NCBI GenBank assembly: GCA_026874595.1
Contig: CM049316.1
Span: 27,821,339-27,885,338, forward strand
Length of the DNA stretch: 64,000 bases
Source of the DNA: Sipunculus nudus
Lineage: Eukaryota; Annelida; Sipuncula; Golfingiida; Sipunculidae
Reading direction: 5' to 3'
Part shown: piece by piece, positions 51,230-63,699 of the stretch
How positions within the stretch are numbered: position 1 is the stretch's first letter
Layout: each line of letters opens with the position of its first letter
Notes under the pieces: model-generated
Seen by the model: only the letters and a program-made list of their open reading frames with translations
Database searches by the model: none
What the model was told of the DNA's origin: nothing
Program-made: the position numbers and the translations under genes

Positions 51230-51800
51230 CCGAGTGCCTTGAAGAGTAAACAGCGTAATTGCCGCAAGGACCATTACACACCCATATTATCGCCATCGTG
51301 GAGGACAAGACATTTATACCTTAGATGGATTTCCAATGCCCGATGGACAATTGAGTAAATTTGTAATACCATATAATTCTAAAAGCCAATCTTCACCCAC
51401 AGTGGGAAATAAAATAATGGATGCCAGGGTCACTATACGCCCATGTTGTCCAAGAAATTGATATGCGAGACTGAAGTCTGTAAACGAGCCTAACTATAGT
51501 AATTAAATTTACAATAATTACACATGTTTTATGATAGAATGTCATCACCTAACGCCAGTTAATAATTAATGTAGGTTTCATTATACGCCCATTTTGTCAC
51601 GGTTCATGGTTCCAAGAAATTGATACACAGAAAAAGGTGTCAATGGCTGCCGGTCTTTCGATGCCTCAGGGAAAGGGTAACAATAACACAATTTAATAAT
51701 AATCCCTCATCTGTTAACTGTTAATAAGCAGAATAAAGGATTCACTGGTCATGCTGCGCCATCTTCTTCAAGAAATCAATACCCTTTATAAGAGAGCTAG
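51230..51800 (+). repeat. Degenerate ~150-bp tandem repeats
   Basis: TATACGCCCAT or similar, followed by TGT and then CAAGAAATTGATA, recurs near 51270, 51430, 51575 and 51750, each time preceded by a purine-rich GGATGCCAGG-like run. Units are strongly diverged. Confidence 0.5.
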
Positions 51801-52234
51801 ATTGTAAACTTGCTATGATTCACTGAAATGGGCGTGGTCACTTCAGCAGATTGTGGAGTGATCAAGTATCGTTTAAATTAGGCAGCTGGGTCAAATTACC
51901 TTCTAGGGTTGGGTTGGGGGATGATTCCCAGACACACACATTCACCCACACACACTTAAACTCACATTATATGCACGCCTTTTATTATCTGTGGGACACA
52001 TTTAATATAAATTACAATGTAAGTGTAAATATTTAGAAAATAAGGTATTTTATGATCCAGTATATAGCTTAATTCACAAACAGATTTAGATATAAAGTAA
52101 TTCATAAATGGAATCAAAGTCTACATTTCTAATAAATAATATATTCCATTAACAATATATAAATATTATTCTCTGAATAGCAAGGGGAATAATTACATTT
52201 ACCACCAAACCTTCGTTAAACTGGGGATATATTA

Positions 52235-52317
52235 CCCCCCCCCCCCCCCCTCCATGTTGACGCCCCCATCCCCCTTCCATGTTGACGCCCCCATCCCCCT
52301 CCATGTTGACGCCCCCG
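52235..52317 (+). repeat. C-run plus ~25-bp minisatellite
   Basis: A run of about 16 C's is followed by three copies of CCATGTTGACGCCCCC-ATCCCCC. The TTGACGCC-C end resembles the terminus of the hAT-like MITE at 37171-37715, so this may be a tandemly amplified MITE end. Confidence 0.85.
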
Positions 52318-52349
52318 AAATTATACCTGACTTTCGTTATTGATTGGCC

Positions 52350-52690
52350 AGGAGGTTATGCCTTCACCGTCGTTTGTGTGTGTGTGTTTGGTTGTACACA
52401 ATATAACTCATAAACACAAGCATAATTAAACATGCAGAATCTCATGAAATTTCAGGGAATTTCGGAAATGGGCAAATGAAGAATCGATTTGATTCTGATT
52501 TGCCCCCAGCACATGATCCGATTCAGGAGCGCCATCAAGGATATTATCAAATGTACAGACACTTAAGCACGAACGATTCTTGGAATATGGGCCGAATAAT
52601 TGAATGCAATCACGGTTTTGGGACCATTCAACAATAGGGGTCCCCGCATGGCGGAGGGTTGCATTCCTTATAATGTAGATTTTTAGATAA
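52350..52690 (+). mobile_element. Family R1 Helitron-like element, opposite orientation
   Basis: GT-rich tract at the left, TCTCATGAAATTTCAGGGAA core, and a GCATTCCTTATAATGT hairpin remnant near 52660. The CTAG terminus appears mutated (TTTAG). Confidence 0.55.
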
Positions 52691-53334
52691 TTAGTTTCTA
52701 AAAATTGATTCCTACAATCAATCACCGACGTGGGCGTGGTCATCCAAGGACGTTATTTTGGCCTTTTCTCGGTCGACAAGGGCTAGCCAAGAGACACCGT
52801 AGATAGATTCTCGCAATATTTGAGACTGTCCTCCTGATTACCCTAATCAACTCCTAAATGCTTCATTTCTAACAAATTTTAAAAAACGATTGTGGCGTTC
52901 GTTGAGACTGAAACCTGAATTTCGCGAGTCGCATGTCGAAAAGGAGATGTACGAACTTTCCTTAAAAGGATGTCATTACTCTGAATATGTTAAGTTGCTT
53001 TATGTGTTGTTACATGCGAGTTTTAATGCCCACTGTTCTGTCTGTAAATTCTACGAAATCTTGAAAATAGATCTTTACCACAAAACTAGCGTCGGGGGCG
53101 GATGGTAATTAGTGTTCGTGTTAGATAGGATAAGAAGGATATTTAATTTTTAACTTTCTGGATTTCAGGTTTTTTATTTCGCGGGGCTAGAAAAAGAAAG
53201 CCAACAGTCAAGACCTGTTGTTAAGGCATCAGAGTAAGTCTCTTAGGTTCAGACGAGAAGTCCCCATTTTGCCTGAGGCAGGTTTGGGTTCCATGGCAAC
53301 GCCTTACGGTAGCATCGCTGGCAAAATCCCCTCA

Positions 53335-53633
53335 AAGGGCCCCAATCACCTATCTGACCTTTGTAAACTATAGGTAATCCCTTGGAGCTTTTATAAAAAT
53401 AGGCCAGAAAACGTGGATATCACCGCACACAGGCTGCTTGTTTTGTTTTTATCAACGTGTTTATAATATGTGGGTGGAGGCTAAAATAATCAAAACAAAT
53501 TCAACAAGGGCATTTGGCAGCAAGTCAGATAAGCCAAAGCTTTGCATATGGCGTTTTGCAACAAGTGACTTATCTACCTCCGCATATATGCAACCTACCA
53601 CCTTAAGTTACATGTGTTTGCCGTTTGTCAACA
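53335..53633 (+). mobile_element. TTAA-site element, subfamily 2, truncated
   Basis: AAAGGGCCCCAATCACCTAT start and ~300 bp of clear similarity to 43413-43700, ending at CCGTTTGTCAACATTG. The right part is missing; a G-run follows. Confidence 0.7.
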
Positions 53634-54007
53634 TTGAAGGGAGGGGGGGGGGGCATAACATTTCAGCCAAACCCGTGACTGCTGGCATGTAGGTCATATG
53701 TTCTACAATCCTGGTAATTTAAGATGGCATTATTATTACTAAAGGAAAGGTTTTGTATGCAAGCTGTCATTTATATATAAACGAACAATTTGTTCGTTCA
53801 CTGTATGATCCGTGAGTTGTTGAAATAATAAATTATAAAATCTACAAATTTAAACTCAGGCAATAAAATTGGTCACAAATGCAGCCATTCTGTAAATTGA
53901 TCATTTACCCAATAAACATTGGCCTAACAACCAACTGATGAGTTGCTGGTAGATATAATCTCCGTATAACATATTATCCCAACCTATAAAATTGATTTAA
54001 TATTCAA

Positions 54008-54290
54008 CTAGCTATTTGCACATCAGTAAATGCAAGCCTCCGTTATTCACTTATTCGGCCAATACTCCCAGGTACATTCGTGCATAAGTGTCTATACATT
54101 TGCCACTATTCCTGGATGACGTCTCTGGATCCGGATTATGTGTCGGATCCACATCAAAATCTAATCGATTCTTCATTGACGCATTCACGAAAGGCCCTGA
54201 AAATGTCGTTATGATTGCGTGAGTTATGTTCTGAATAAACATACAAACACTGAAACGCACACAAACACACGAACGGGGATGAAAGCATAT
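54008..54290 (-). mobile_element. Family R1 Helitron-like element
   Basis: On the minus strand it ends in CTAG (54008-54011) followed by T, with GCATTTACTGATGTGC as a weakened hairpin. The body parallels 2113-2540 (GGATGACGTCTCTGGATCCG region). Confidence 0.6.
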
Positions 54291-54357
54291 CCTGTTGGCG
54301 GGAGGCAGCCAGTCTGCTTCAATCAGTCTGTGCAGTGCAGCATCTTGGGTATTAATT

Positions 54358-55737
54358 GTATCCGCCAAACTGAGTTCTGCGAATAATATGTTTTCAGTCG
54401 GACGCCGCCGCCGCCGCCACCGCATAGATTTCCGGAGAACTCCTCCGTAACGGGCGGAATTTCTTAAAATTCGGAATTATGATCGGGTCACATGTGGACT
54501 GCTGCGCCTTCATTTTTGGTTGACCTCTGACCTTTCCTCTCTGCCAAGCGTTCATTTGTGCGTCTGTTTTCACACATAAAGCCACATATCTCGGGAAGAG
54601 TTTGACCGATCAGGCTAAAATTTGCACAATGTAGCCCTTGGATAGCTTTATGATATACTCTAGAAAAGGTGGCGCCACCTGCAACCATTTGTGCACAGCG
54701 TCCATCTGTTCATCTGCCTTGGGATAAAATCATTCATATCTCTCCATTGGTTGGCTTATCCACCTGAAATTTTGAATGTGTAAACATTCTGGATGGCTTA
54801 CTGGATTTTATGACAGGTTGCGCCACCTACATTCACGTTCATGCTGCAGACATACAGGATGTATGGATCTCACATAGCTCTTTATTATACGCAAAACTGG
54901 TGGCGCTACCTTCAACCATTTTTGCACGGCGTCCATCTGTTTGTCTGCCGTGGGATAAAATCACTCATATCCCGGCAGTTGTTTGACTTATCTGCCTAAA
55001 ATGTTGCAGGTTTATACATCTTGGATAGCTTTCTGGCTTTCGTGGCAAGTGGCGACACCTATATTTATGTTTACGCTGCAGAAATCTAGCCTTATATCTC
55101 AGGACTGGCTTACTGTATCCTCCTGAATTTTGCATGTGTATAAATCTCACATAGCTCTTTATCTCACGAAAAACTGGAGGCGCCATCTACAACCATTTTT
55201 GCACAGCGTCCGTCTGTTTGTCTGCCGTGGGATAAAATCACTCATATCTCAGTAGTGGTTTGACTTATCTGCCTTAAAATTTGCATGTTCATACATCTTT
55301 GATAGCATTCTCGATTTTGTGGCAGGTGGCGCCACCTACATTTATATTTACGCTGCAGACATTCAAGTTAAAGTCTCAGGACTGGTGCGACATATCCCCC
55401 TGAAATTTTGCATGTTTATAGATCTCACATAGCTCTTAATCCTACACAAAATTAGTGGCGCCACCTGCCACCATTTTTGCACAGCGTCCTTCTGTTTGTC
55501 TGCTGTGGGATGAAATCACTCATATACAAGTAGGTTTGACTTATCTGCCTAATATTTTCTATATGTATACAAATTGCATAGCTTTCTGGATTACACATTT
55601 CGACTGCAGACATCCATGCTCATATGCAACACACCTCACTCTATTTCCCCTTGCCACTCAATCCATGCCTCACTTCACCCGTCCCATTCTGATTTCGGCG
55701 GATACACGTAGTCGCTTGTCGACTACCTGTATTCTAG
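54358..55737 (+). mobile_element. Helitron-like element with ~277-bp array, copy 2
   Basis: Same ends as 23594-24734. The start is GTATCCGCCAAA with a decayed hairpin. The right end has GGCGGATAC, a perfect hairpin GTAGTCG-CTTGT-CGACTAC (55708-55726), and CTAG (55734-55737) followed by T. Palindromic GGTGGCGCCACC-type boxes fall at 54669, 54899, 55176 and 55453. A GCC-rich tract lies at 54402-54423. The hairpin plus CTAG-T end is the best Helitron signature in the window. Confidence 0.8.
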
Positions 55738-55739
55738 TT

Positions 55740-57378
55740 ACACCTTGGTTTTGGAAACCTCTTGTGACACCGCTTCCTCCAGGAAAGACAGGTCGTGCTG
55801 ATTAGACGATCTGCCCCCTCAGTGACGTAGCCATTGCTATTGGTGATTAAAGCTTAAGCGATCCAGATATTTTTGTAAGGGATACCATGATTTTTTTTTT
55901 CGAAGAAGGTAATGCACAGCATACAAAAACGAAATTTTGTCATTTTTTTTCATTTTTATTTTGTTAATAGAAAGAGCGGCGGGAGCTCTAAACCGATTTC
56001 TATTGAAAATCAAAATAAGTATTACTGATGCGGGTATCAAAATTGACGGGCGGTGCTCTAGAAACCAATCTGTTTTCCCGTTTATTTCTGTTTTTCTGTG
56101 AGGAGAAGAAAGTTCTCAAAGTGTCCCTCCCGCAAAAAAAAAAAATAAATGAATTAATAAAAATTTGAAAAATATATTGTACAATAATACAGTTAGAATT
56201 AAATGGAGAGTGCACTGGGATCTCTGAGCGCGTTAAGAAACTTTGCACCTAGAAGAAAGCGTTTTAATTTGGCCACCGGTGCTTGCTTATTGGCCTAGAA
56301 TTATCCCTAATACATCTAGTTGTTTTTCGTCGAGGGTACCCCGGTATCGCTTGACACGGGGTATACAGGCTTAATATAAATGAAATATCTCATGATCAAA
56401 ATTAACATATAGATTTTACTAACCGGTTTATACTGGATCTTGTAGACAGGAGACATTTGCATTACCAACAAAACTTGTAAAAGTTTATTTTTCAGTATGA
56501 GTTTATTTTCATTATATTGATCAGCAACTTTAAAATGCTTCATTTTGTGCACGTGACCAGTTAACTTGACCATCATCAGCGGGGTTCAATTGCTGTAACA
56601 AAAGACTGTTCTCTTATATTAATTTTATTTCCTTTTTATACGTATTTTCAGAGCTTTTTCGGTGTTATTGTCTACCAATATATAAAACACAAAAATAAGA
56701 ATTTCAATGTGCAATGACGGAGTTGAACATCAAGATGCACAACGTTCTACATCTTTTACAGTAGAGCGTCCTTTCTTCCGAAAAGCTCAGAGGACAGGGT
56801 TTATGTTCGGATAAACGACCTACCATGATTACCAACCTGCCGCCGAGCACTGGACTTTATTAGAGATAAATAGCCATGAATAAATGGAGCTAGTCCAAAA
56901 TAAACGTTGATCACAGCAATTAAATCCATTTATCATGTAAAATATATTGAAATTATGCCTAATTGGCCCTTGAAAAGAAGAAATCATTTTTATTGCCGAA
57001 TATTTTTTATTGTTTCAAAATGTCGGTTCTCAGTTTTAGATTTCGGAGAAACAAGTTTTCGGATTAACGGTATTCAGAAAAACGACGCTCCTTTGAATAA
57101 CTCTGAAATAATTATTAATTGACTACGAAAGGTTTAAACCTTGATGGGTCCTTCTCTCCTCAGCAATGGACTCAACTTCAGGAAGAAATAAATTCCCTTT
57201 TCAGACACAACGATGAGGTATCTATATTCACCTTGTATCTGGTTAGGGACAATCCGGTCATTTGCCAGCGTAGGTTGGGTGAACGGAATAGAAAGGGCAG
57301 GCACGAGTGCCATGACGTACATCAACGTCACCAACATAATATTACCAATACTGAACGTTTTGTGATGCAAATGATACA
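55740..57378. other. No supported gene
   Basis: AT-rich; short frames only, none with a recognisable domain. Confidence 0.3.
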
Positions 57379-57660
57379 CTAGAATCTGCATTCCAAGGAA
57401 TGCGAACTCGATCATGTGGGTATTCAATTATTCGGCCCATATTCTCAGGTTTATTCCTGCATAAGTAACTGAACATTTGTGAATATTTTTGGATGACGTT
57501 CCTGTACCCGGACCATGTGATGGTTCCACACAAAATCAAATGGATTTTCATTGCTTATTCCAAAAATGCCCTGAAAATTTCATGAGATTCCGTTCATAAT
57601 TGCGTAAGTTATATTGTGAACACACCGACACATGAACAGAAATGAACGCATACTCTCCTA
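57379..57660 (-). mobile_element. Family R1 Helitron-like element, best-kept 3' end
   Basis: Minus strand: the hairpin is GCATTCC-TT-GGAATGC, then AGATT, then CTAG (57379-57382), then host T. The body matches 2113-2540 and 54008-54290. Confidence 0.7.
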
Positions 57661-58549
57661 CCGAAGGTTAGAGTATGACAAAATAAAGGAGAGGTTCTCT
57701 TACTTCCCTCATCAACTATTCAAGAAATGTACCATTGGAGCAGCCAAGAATAGAATGAAATAGGTCAATGCAGGGGTGCGGAACTCCCCCCACTCTCACG
57801 GAATTCCCTCGAAAGTCGCTGATTGGCGGTTACGTTTTGGCAGAAATGAAACATTGCCGACCACATCACGGTGTGACTTTCTGAACAGCCGAAATAACCC
57901 CGCAATGGATACTTAACACGCTGCAGCAGGCCTGAATTATTAAATTATGAGGCTTCACCCGGTCAACTCGTCTGGCGAACTATCCCAAAGAAACGTAACA
58001 ATCACCCTGTGTTTTCTCGTAATCTGCTTTACTTATGGGAGGGGAATATGTCTGATTGGAGCTTCCTTTGTGTTACTAAAAATAGAATAAAGCAATCGAA
58101 CTGGAAAAAGGACCCTCCTTTTCTTATGTCTGCACAGATGGTATTAGTTTAATTTTTCATACATTTCTGTATTCAAGTCACAACTCCGGATTTTTCTCAA
58201 TTTTTGTTTCTTCAGGCACAATCTTAACTACCTTTATCAAGGTAATTCGGGAAACATTGTTTTACATCTAATAGGCCTACCTTCACCACAGAAACATTCC
58301 TTGTGTTTCATAGGAAACTTTCACAAAAAGCCACTAACCATATCGGTTAGAAAGTGGTCGTAGGCCACAACCTCCACCAAGATCCTGATCAAACCACACA
58401 ACAACACAGGAAATGTTTGTCATGGTTCATGATCGACATTCACTGATTATCTCTATAACAATGGATCCTAGCATCGACAGGGAAAAAAATGAGAAGGAAG
58501 CCTTTGAATGGCAAGAAACAGGATGGATATCCGAAATCTGACAGACAAG
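57661..58549. other. No supported gene
   Basis: No recognisable features beyond short frames. Confidence 0.3.
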
Positions 58550-58712
58550 AAGCAGATCCGGGGGGAGGGGGCGGACCCCAATTTCAATTCATCTGCCGCA
58601 ACATTTTTTTTTTGTTTCAGGCCAATTTTGCGGCTTGGAACCGCTTTATGTTTTATCTTTAGTCCTCTTGGTATGGACCTCTACTTTTCCTAAATCCTGG
58701 ATCCGCCCCTGA
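58550..58712. mobile_element. CAGGGG-ended MITE, uninterrupted
   Basis: The right end, inverted, is CAGGGGCGGATCCAGGATTT; the left end is a diverged AGCAGATCCGGGG. The middle has GCCGCAACATT, T-run, TTTTGCGG, giving the empty-site version of the element at 6083-6736. Confidence 0.7.
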
Positions 58713-59268
58713 TTGTTTTCCTTACCTTTCAAAACATTTCAACTGAATCTGTTCAGAACTTTTAAAATCACACAATCACACACAGGCAAACCAAATAACC
58801 GAGGGTACAACAATAACTGTCGTACCTCTTGGGTAAAAATAAGCGTTTATGGTGTCTGTTTCAACCCGAATCGAATTGTACGTGGCAAGTACAATGATCC
58901 CTTAAATGATACGTCCGCATGATAATGTGGTCTCGCAATGAGCCGTTTGTTAAGTACCCGGATTAAGGCGGAACGTATACGTAATGAGTGGTGCCAGCAG
59001 AATTTAAAACATGCTGTTTTCATTTGACAACATGCACAGACCATTGGTGTGTTTGTCGAGAATTATAAGAATAGGCCCAGTTTAACGGTAAATTAGGTGA
59101 GCATGTACCAGTCTATTCCTTTCCGTTTCCACCCAGTGCTCTTCAATTTTTTTCTCTGAATGTGCCACCATTTGACTAAAAAAATCCTGTAAATCTTAGA
59201 CCTTTGATTTACAATAATATGGGAAAGTTCCCACAAAACCACAGGCACCTTAGACAATGTATTCACCG
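58713..59268. other. No supported gene
   Basis: Nothing recognised. Confidence 0.3.
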
Positions 59269-59554
59269 GGTGAGCAATATTACAAGCATCTTTTGGCCAT
59301 TCCCTGTTACCTATCCAGCCAACCTTCCCACTAATTTAACATGGTATCCTTACTTTGACTGCCAATCAACCTAAATTATGCTGTAATCACCTCTAAGTAG
59401 AGCTTAAAATAACTTTTCAATATTCCTACTCAGCCGCTTTCACTCATGTACTTATTGGTAAATAACCATTGAATCATGTATAATTAGTGGGAAGGTTGGT
59501 TGGATAGGTAACAAGTGGATGGGCACAGTGATGCTTGTAATATCGCTCACCCAC
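59269..59554. repeat. Inverted repeat, ~72-bp arms
   Basis: 59269-59341 (GGGTGAGCAATATTACAAGC to CCTTCCCACTAATTTA) is inverted at 59483-59554 with a spacer of ~140 bp. The likely origin is a MITE or foldback element; no target duplication was found. Confidence 0.75.
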
Positions 59555-59559
59555 TGTGC

Positions 59560-60390
59560 CAGTGCACCAAACCTGTACATAAGTGGAGACAGTGTGCAGT
59601 AGAAACGTTTTATTGGCTACATTTTTAACATTTAACGTTTATTTTTTACTTTAAAAATGCTTGTTTGTGTTCCAATCCATTATCAATGCATTCATCGTGC
59701 TTTAAATAAACGAAAGGTTCAATTGTATGGGTGCATGTATGTTAATATGAATATTCTTGGTTTTAATTATATGTATTTTAATTCTAAAGTTTTAAAACAT
59801 GAGCATCTTTGCCCTTGTAATGGATCTGTTATAAACACATTGAATCGATCGGAAAAGGAAAAAGACAGATACAATGTAAGCTCGGCCAAATGGTAAAACT
59901 GGGTGCAATGATTAAATGCAAACTAAATTTTTCGCGGGACGTCCTTCAAAGTGAGTCAAGTGAATAATTAAAGAAATAGGAAGGTGTTATGTTTAGAGTA
60001 AAAAAACAGGAGAAGTATGGGACCAAACCACATTGGAGATTACAAATATTGTTAGACTAACTGCAATGTTACAATGAAGAATGGATTCAAGAGAGGGTGG
60101 GGCTGAGTAACCGATAACAAAGTGATTATATTGTATCTAACTTATTAAATGACTAACTTTGTCAGGTGACTTTACTTTAAGATCTGTAGTTGTTCGTTAT
60201 ACGTGAACGTGACCCCTAGTATCTCTTTAAGATTACCAATAAAATGGCTCTGTAGCGTAGAGTAAGTTATAATATCGTTATATTCACACAAGCCATAATC
60301 CCGCCTCCCCCACACGTTTTGCTTAGTTTAGTGATAAAATGTTACCTAGTTTAAGCAGCTTGTCGAACATAAACGATTTCAAACGTCCGC

Positions 60391-60425
<35 letters not shown>

Positions 60426-61119
60426 ATCATTTCAATTATATCAGAGATCGTTTCAAAGTCATAACTTCTACCTTCCATTTTCGACATGTGAGCCGACAAT
60501 TAGATTTGGTCGGAATAAACCACTGACAAAGTGTCATTAGTTCCTCATTTGCACAATGCCGGGTTAGTTTGTTCTCCTTGTTTGTCGCCTCTCTCATCCG
60601 AGAGGTAATCGTTAATTCTGTCTGTTTGCTTGTTTGGTGAATTCTCGAGGATCTCATAATTAGTCTCAATAAAAGGTACAACACATAATTTTATAATTTT
60701 TTTATTTGTTTTTGACTTTTGTGAAGATTCCGATCCCAGGTCTTTTTAAGCTTGTGGATATCCTTTTTTTTCCTTCATTCCCGTCAAACATTTAGGAAAT
60801 GTCAGATTTTTATGAACATTTGATTGGTGGAGTGGAACTCTGTTTTTTTTATTCAGCAGGTTTTGTATCCCAGCAAAACCAGCCTGCTTAACTGTGTTTT
60901 ATTTTGTTGTAATTTTATTTATACTTTAAAAACACTCATGAGAACGTTCTAGATATTTTATTCCTGTTCATATTTTTGGAATGATCGGCGTGTCTTGGGT
61001 TTACGCTCAGGTGGGTCTTCTCGGTCTTCTATAATTTTTATTTTGTGTTATTAAAATTCAAGCCCCCATCTCCGTGAAATATGTGATCCAGTTAGGTGTC
61101 AAAAGCCAGATTTCCAAAA
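59560..61119. other. No supported gene; downstream of the GPCR
   Basis: Contains the GT tract. The last few hundred bases probably hold the GPCR 3' UTR (minus strand), but no poly(A) signal was fixed. Confidence 0.3.
60392..60422. repeat. (GT)n microsatellite
   Basis: About 15 GT dinucleotides. Confidence 0.95.
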
Positions 61120-62418
61120 TTATGTTTGCGTTTCTGACATATTAGAAATAAAGGTTTTAGAACTCTGGTTTACCCAGCTTGTTGTCCGTACAGGAAGTGG
61201 CTGTCTTTTCCTTAATAAAATATACAATAATTCCAGCAAAGACTTCCTGAAATGAACATTTACCGCGCAGTAGAGCACAAAATTAGACGCAAAGTTTATC
61301 GTGTGTAAAAAATTAGCGACCTCCATCGCTGCAAGAATTGCTTCTGTATCTTTGCGCGGTAAATGCTCTTGAACGAAAGAGATAATTTCCGATGGGGTAA
61401 CTAAGATTAAATACATAATTACGATAAGTATGAGAGTAGGCGTGACGCGACTTCCTGGGCAGCATTTCCGGTTCTCGTGTACCCGGTAATGACGTCGCAT
61501 TTGCGTGCTGGCCCTGAATGCCCGGATTAAGCAGACGTTACAGTAACAAAGCAACGGTAAAGGTAAAAAGAATCCCAGTACTGCCCAAATGTACGAGAAC
61601 GCCATGTTCAAATTCCGGTTCTTTTCAAACTCGCCAAGTTCTATCATATACAAAACATCACTGTTTGCGCAAGGAACAACTTCAAGTTTGTAATTCCAAA
61701 ATTGTGGAATATGTAACAGGGTCCAAACGGCAAATGTAGTGAAAATGGCCGTCCTGGTGCAAGCTTCGTGCACAAATTCGCGCGCCCTCAGAGGGTGACA
61801 GATTGCACCGAATCTGCCTATTGCCATGACAACAGTAAGCCACGTGCTTGTTTTGCTGAAGATATTTTGGAAGCATGTCCCGTACATGTTGTAATAGACC
61901 CAGAAATTCCTGTGAGAAAACACAAATTGTTCACCATGTTGGAACGATTTAGGCAGGGCAAATAGACAGTAAAGTAGATCAGATATTGCCAAAGCGACGA
62001 GATTAATATGCGCAGCAGTTTCCATGCTATCCATGCCGGCTTGTAGTCGTCTTCTGGTCAACACAATGATATTTAATATATTACCAACGATACCAAATGT
62101 ACATAGTACTGCGTTCCCAGTGCCTCGGAGGTGTTTTTTCATGTCTTCAAGTACCGGATCTGTGTGTACGTCTGACAAGCCTCGCACACCTTTCGTGGTC
62201 ACCCATTCCGATACGTTCCATCGAAGCATAAGTTCTGTTGTATTGAGAAGAGTGTCATCATTCGAATTATTCAAATTCAAAGAATCAGATAAGCAAGCTT
62301 CAATATCCGTAGCAATCATGTTGGATCTTTCTCGGGCGGCTGGTTTATCAGTCAGAATTGGTGTCACTGTAACTGAAACAAGAATAATAAATAAATAAAG
62401 CGCATCTGATAAACTCAT
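61120..62418 (-). CDS. Rhodopsin-like (class A) peptide-type GPCR
   Basis: A 432-residue plasma-membrane receptor expected to signal through G proteins, complete in one exon from ATG to stop. A hydrophobic N-terminus (about 5-20) may be a signal peptide. N-glycosylation sites are N50, N59 and N68. Seven membrane segments lie near 102-124 (GN112-113), 135-158 (LAISD, D147), 178-202, 222-242 (W232), 273-298, 326-348 (P342) and 364-385. C182 and C250 can form the usual extracellular disulfide. TM3 ends IGRF (R202) instead of DRY, and TM7 is NFVLY (379-383) instead of NPxxY. That style resembles invertebrate FMRFamide/myosuppressin/sex-peptide-type receptors. The ligand cannot be told. It is the only intact host gene here, with no neighbours to suggest function. 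Confidence 0.93.
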   Translation of the reverse strand: MSLSDALYLFIILVSVTVTPILTDKPAARERSNMIATDIEACLSDSLNLNNSNDDTLLNTTELMLRWNVSEWVTTKGVRGLSDVHTDPVLEDMKKHLRGTGNAVLCTFGIVGNILNIIVLTRRRLQAGMDSMETAAHINLVALAISDLLYCLFALPKSFQHGEQFVFSHRNFWVYYNMYGTCFQNIFSKTSTWLTVVMAIGRFGAICHPLRAREFVHEACTRTAIFTTFAVWTLLHIPQFWNYKLEVVPCANSDVLYMIELGEFEKNRNLNMAFSYIWAVLGFFLPLPLLCYCNVCLIRAFRASTQMRRHYRVHENRKCCPGSRVTPTLILIVIMYLILVTPSEIISFVQEHLPRKDTEAILAAMEVANFLHTINFASNFVLYCAVNVHFRKSLLELLYILLRKRQPLPVRTTSWVNQSSKTFISNMSETQT

Positions 62419-63699
62419 GTGGGTAATAGAGTAGATGAAATTATTAAAATAATCTCATACATTGAGTTATCAACTAAATAAACTAATATAATGCGCTAAG
62501 GAATAACAAAAATATATAAAAACCTAAACCTTAATAAGTTGAGAATAAATGATCAAGGAAGCTGATCTAATTATATTCTATGAATAACATGTAAAACAAA
62601 ATTCATTAAATAAGCTGAAGAACTGAATGCCTGTGTTACTTTTAATGAAAATGTAGTTTTCACTTAAGATTTGGGACCAGAATTATATTATGAATAATAT
62701 GATAGCAATTTATTAAAACGTTTTATTGGCGACGACCAAATCCTCTGTAACTTAAATAATTATTGACAGAATCTTAAAAACAGTTTTCCAGGTTAATATC
62801 CCTCTGCGTCTGTATCGCTGATCCTTTGTCTGCCTATCTCTCTCTGTCTGTCTGTCTGTCTGTCTGTCTGAGGTAGGATTTTAAATGAATACTTCGCCGT
62901 AGTATTGTAAAATGTGTTTTGAATGCAATACAATACTCAAGTACATGCAACGTGTATTGGAAAACGGACCCGGGAAAATATATATCAGTTACAGTAGATT
63001 ATTACCTGATAAAAAATATGCTGAAAGAATATTAAAAAAAACATTTAAACTATGTTGGTATAAAGCAAAGAATGTAATTAGACTATTGAGATCGTTGTAT
63101 CGCATTGTGCATCCAGCTACAAATTTTAAACATACTACACCCGCTTCCGTTGGTCTGTTAACCTATAAATCCGACGCCTGACCCCCTTGTGATATTTCAA
63201 TGTACAAATGCCTTTTACAGGTAGAAAAATTGCTCCACTGATAATGTGGTGGAATCTGGAGTGCAAATTCCAAGCAGCCCCGGGAGGCCCTTGAGGAACT
63301 TTAAATATATTTCTTCTCTGACCGGAGTGCTCAGCTCTGGTGATGAAATATTCATTCTGTGTGCCTCCATTTTGCCTATAACTCAATTTGACAATTATTG
63401 TGTCTAGGACTGTCGGCGTGTCTGTAGATGGAACGGCCTAAAGGAATATTATATAAGCTCACAATACAGAACTCTCATGGTCTTGACCTTATCCCATCGA
63501 TAAGATGATGAGCTTCGTTGAACCTCTCGAAATCTCTCCCTGAAGGTCTGAATACCAATTTGATCCACTATTTTTACCAGATTCAACAATCATAGTAAAA
63601 GCAGTATCAACAGTAACGGAACCAATGGATTTTAAAATCATGTGGTTATTATTAATATTATTGACTATATGACACTTGGAGTTGGAAATCATTATTTAC
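62419..63699. other. GPCR upstream region; no other gene seen
   Basis: AT-rich. The promoter and 5' UTR of the GPCR should lie in the first part; no TATA or initiator could be chosen. A (CTGT)n tract lies at 62835-62870. Confidence 0.3.
62835..62870. repeat. (CTGT)n microsatellite
   Basis: About seven CTGT units preceded by CT units, roughly 420 bp upstream of the GPCR start. Confidence 0.95.
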
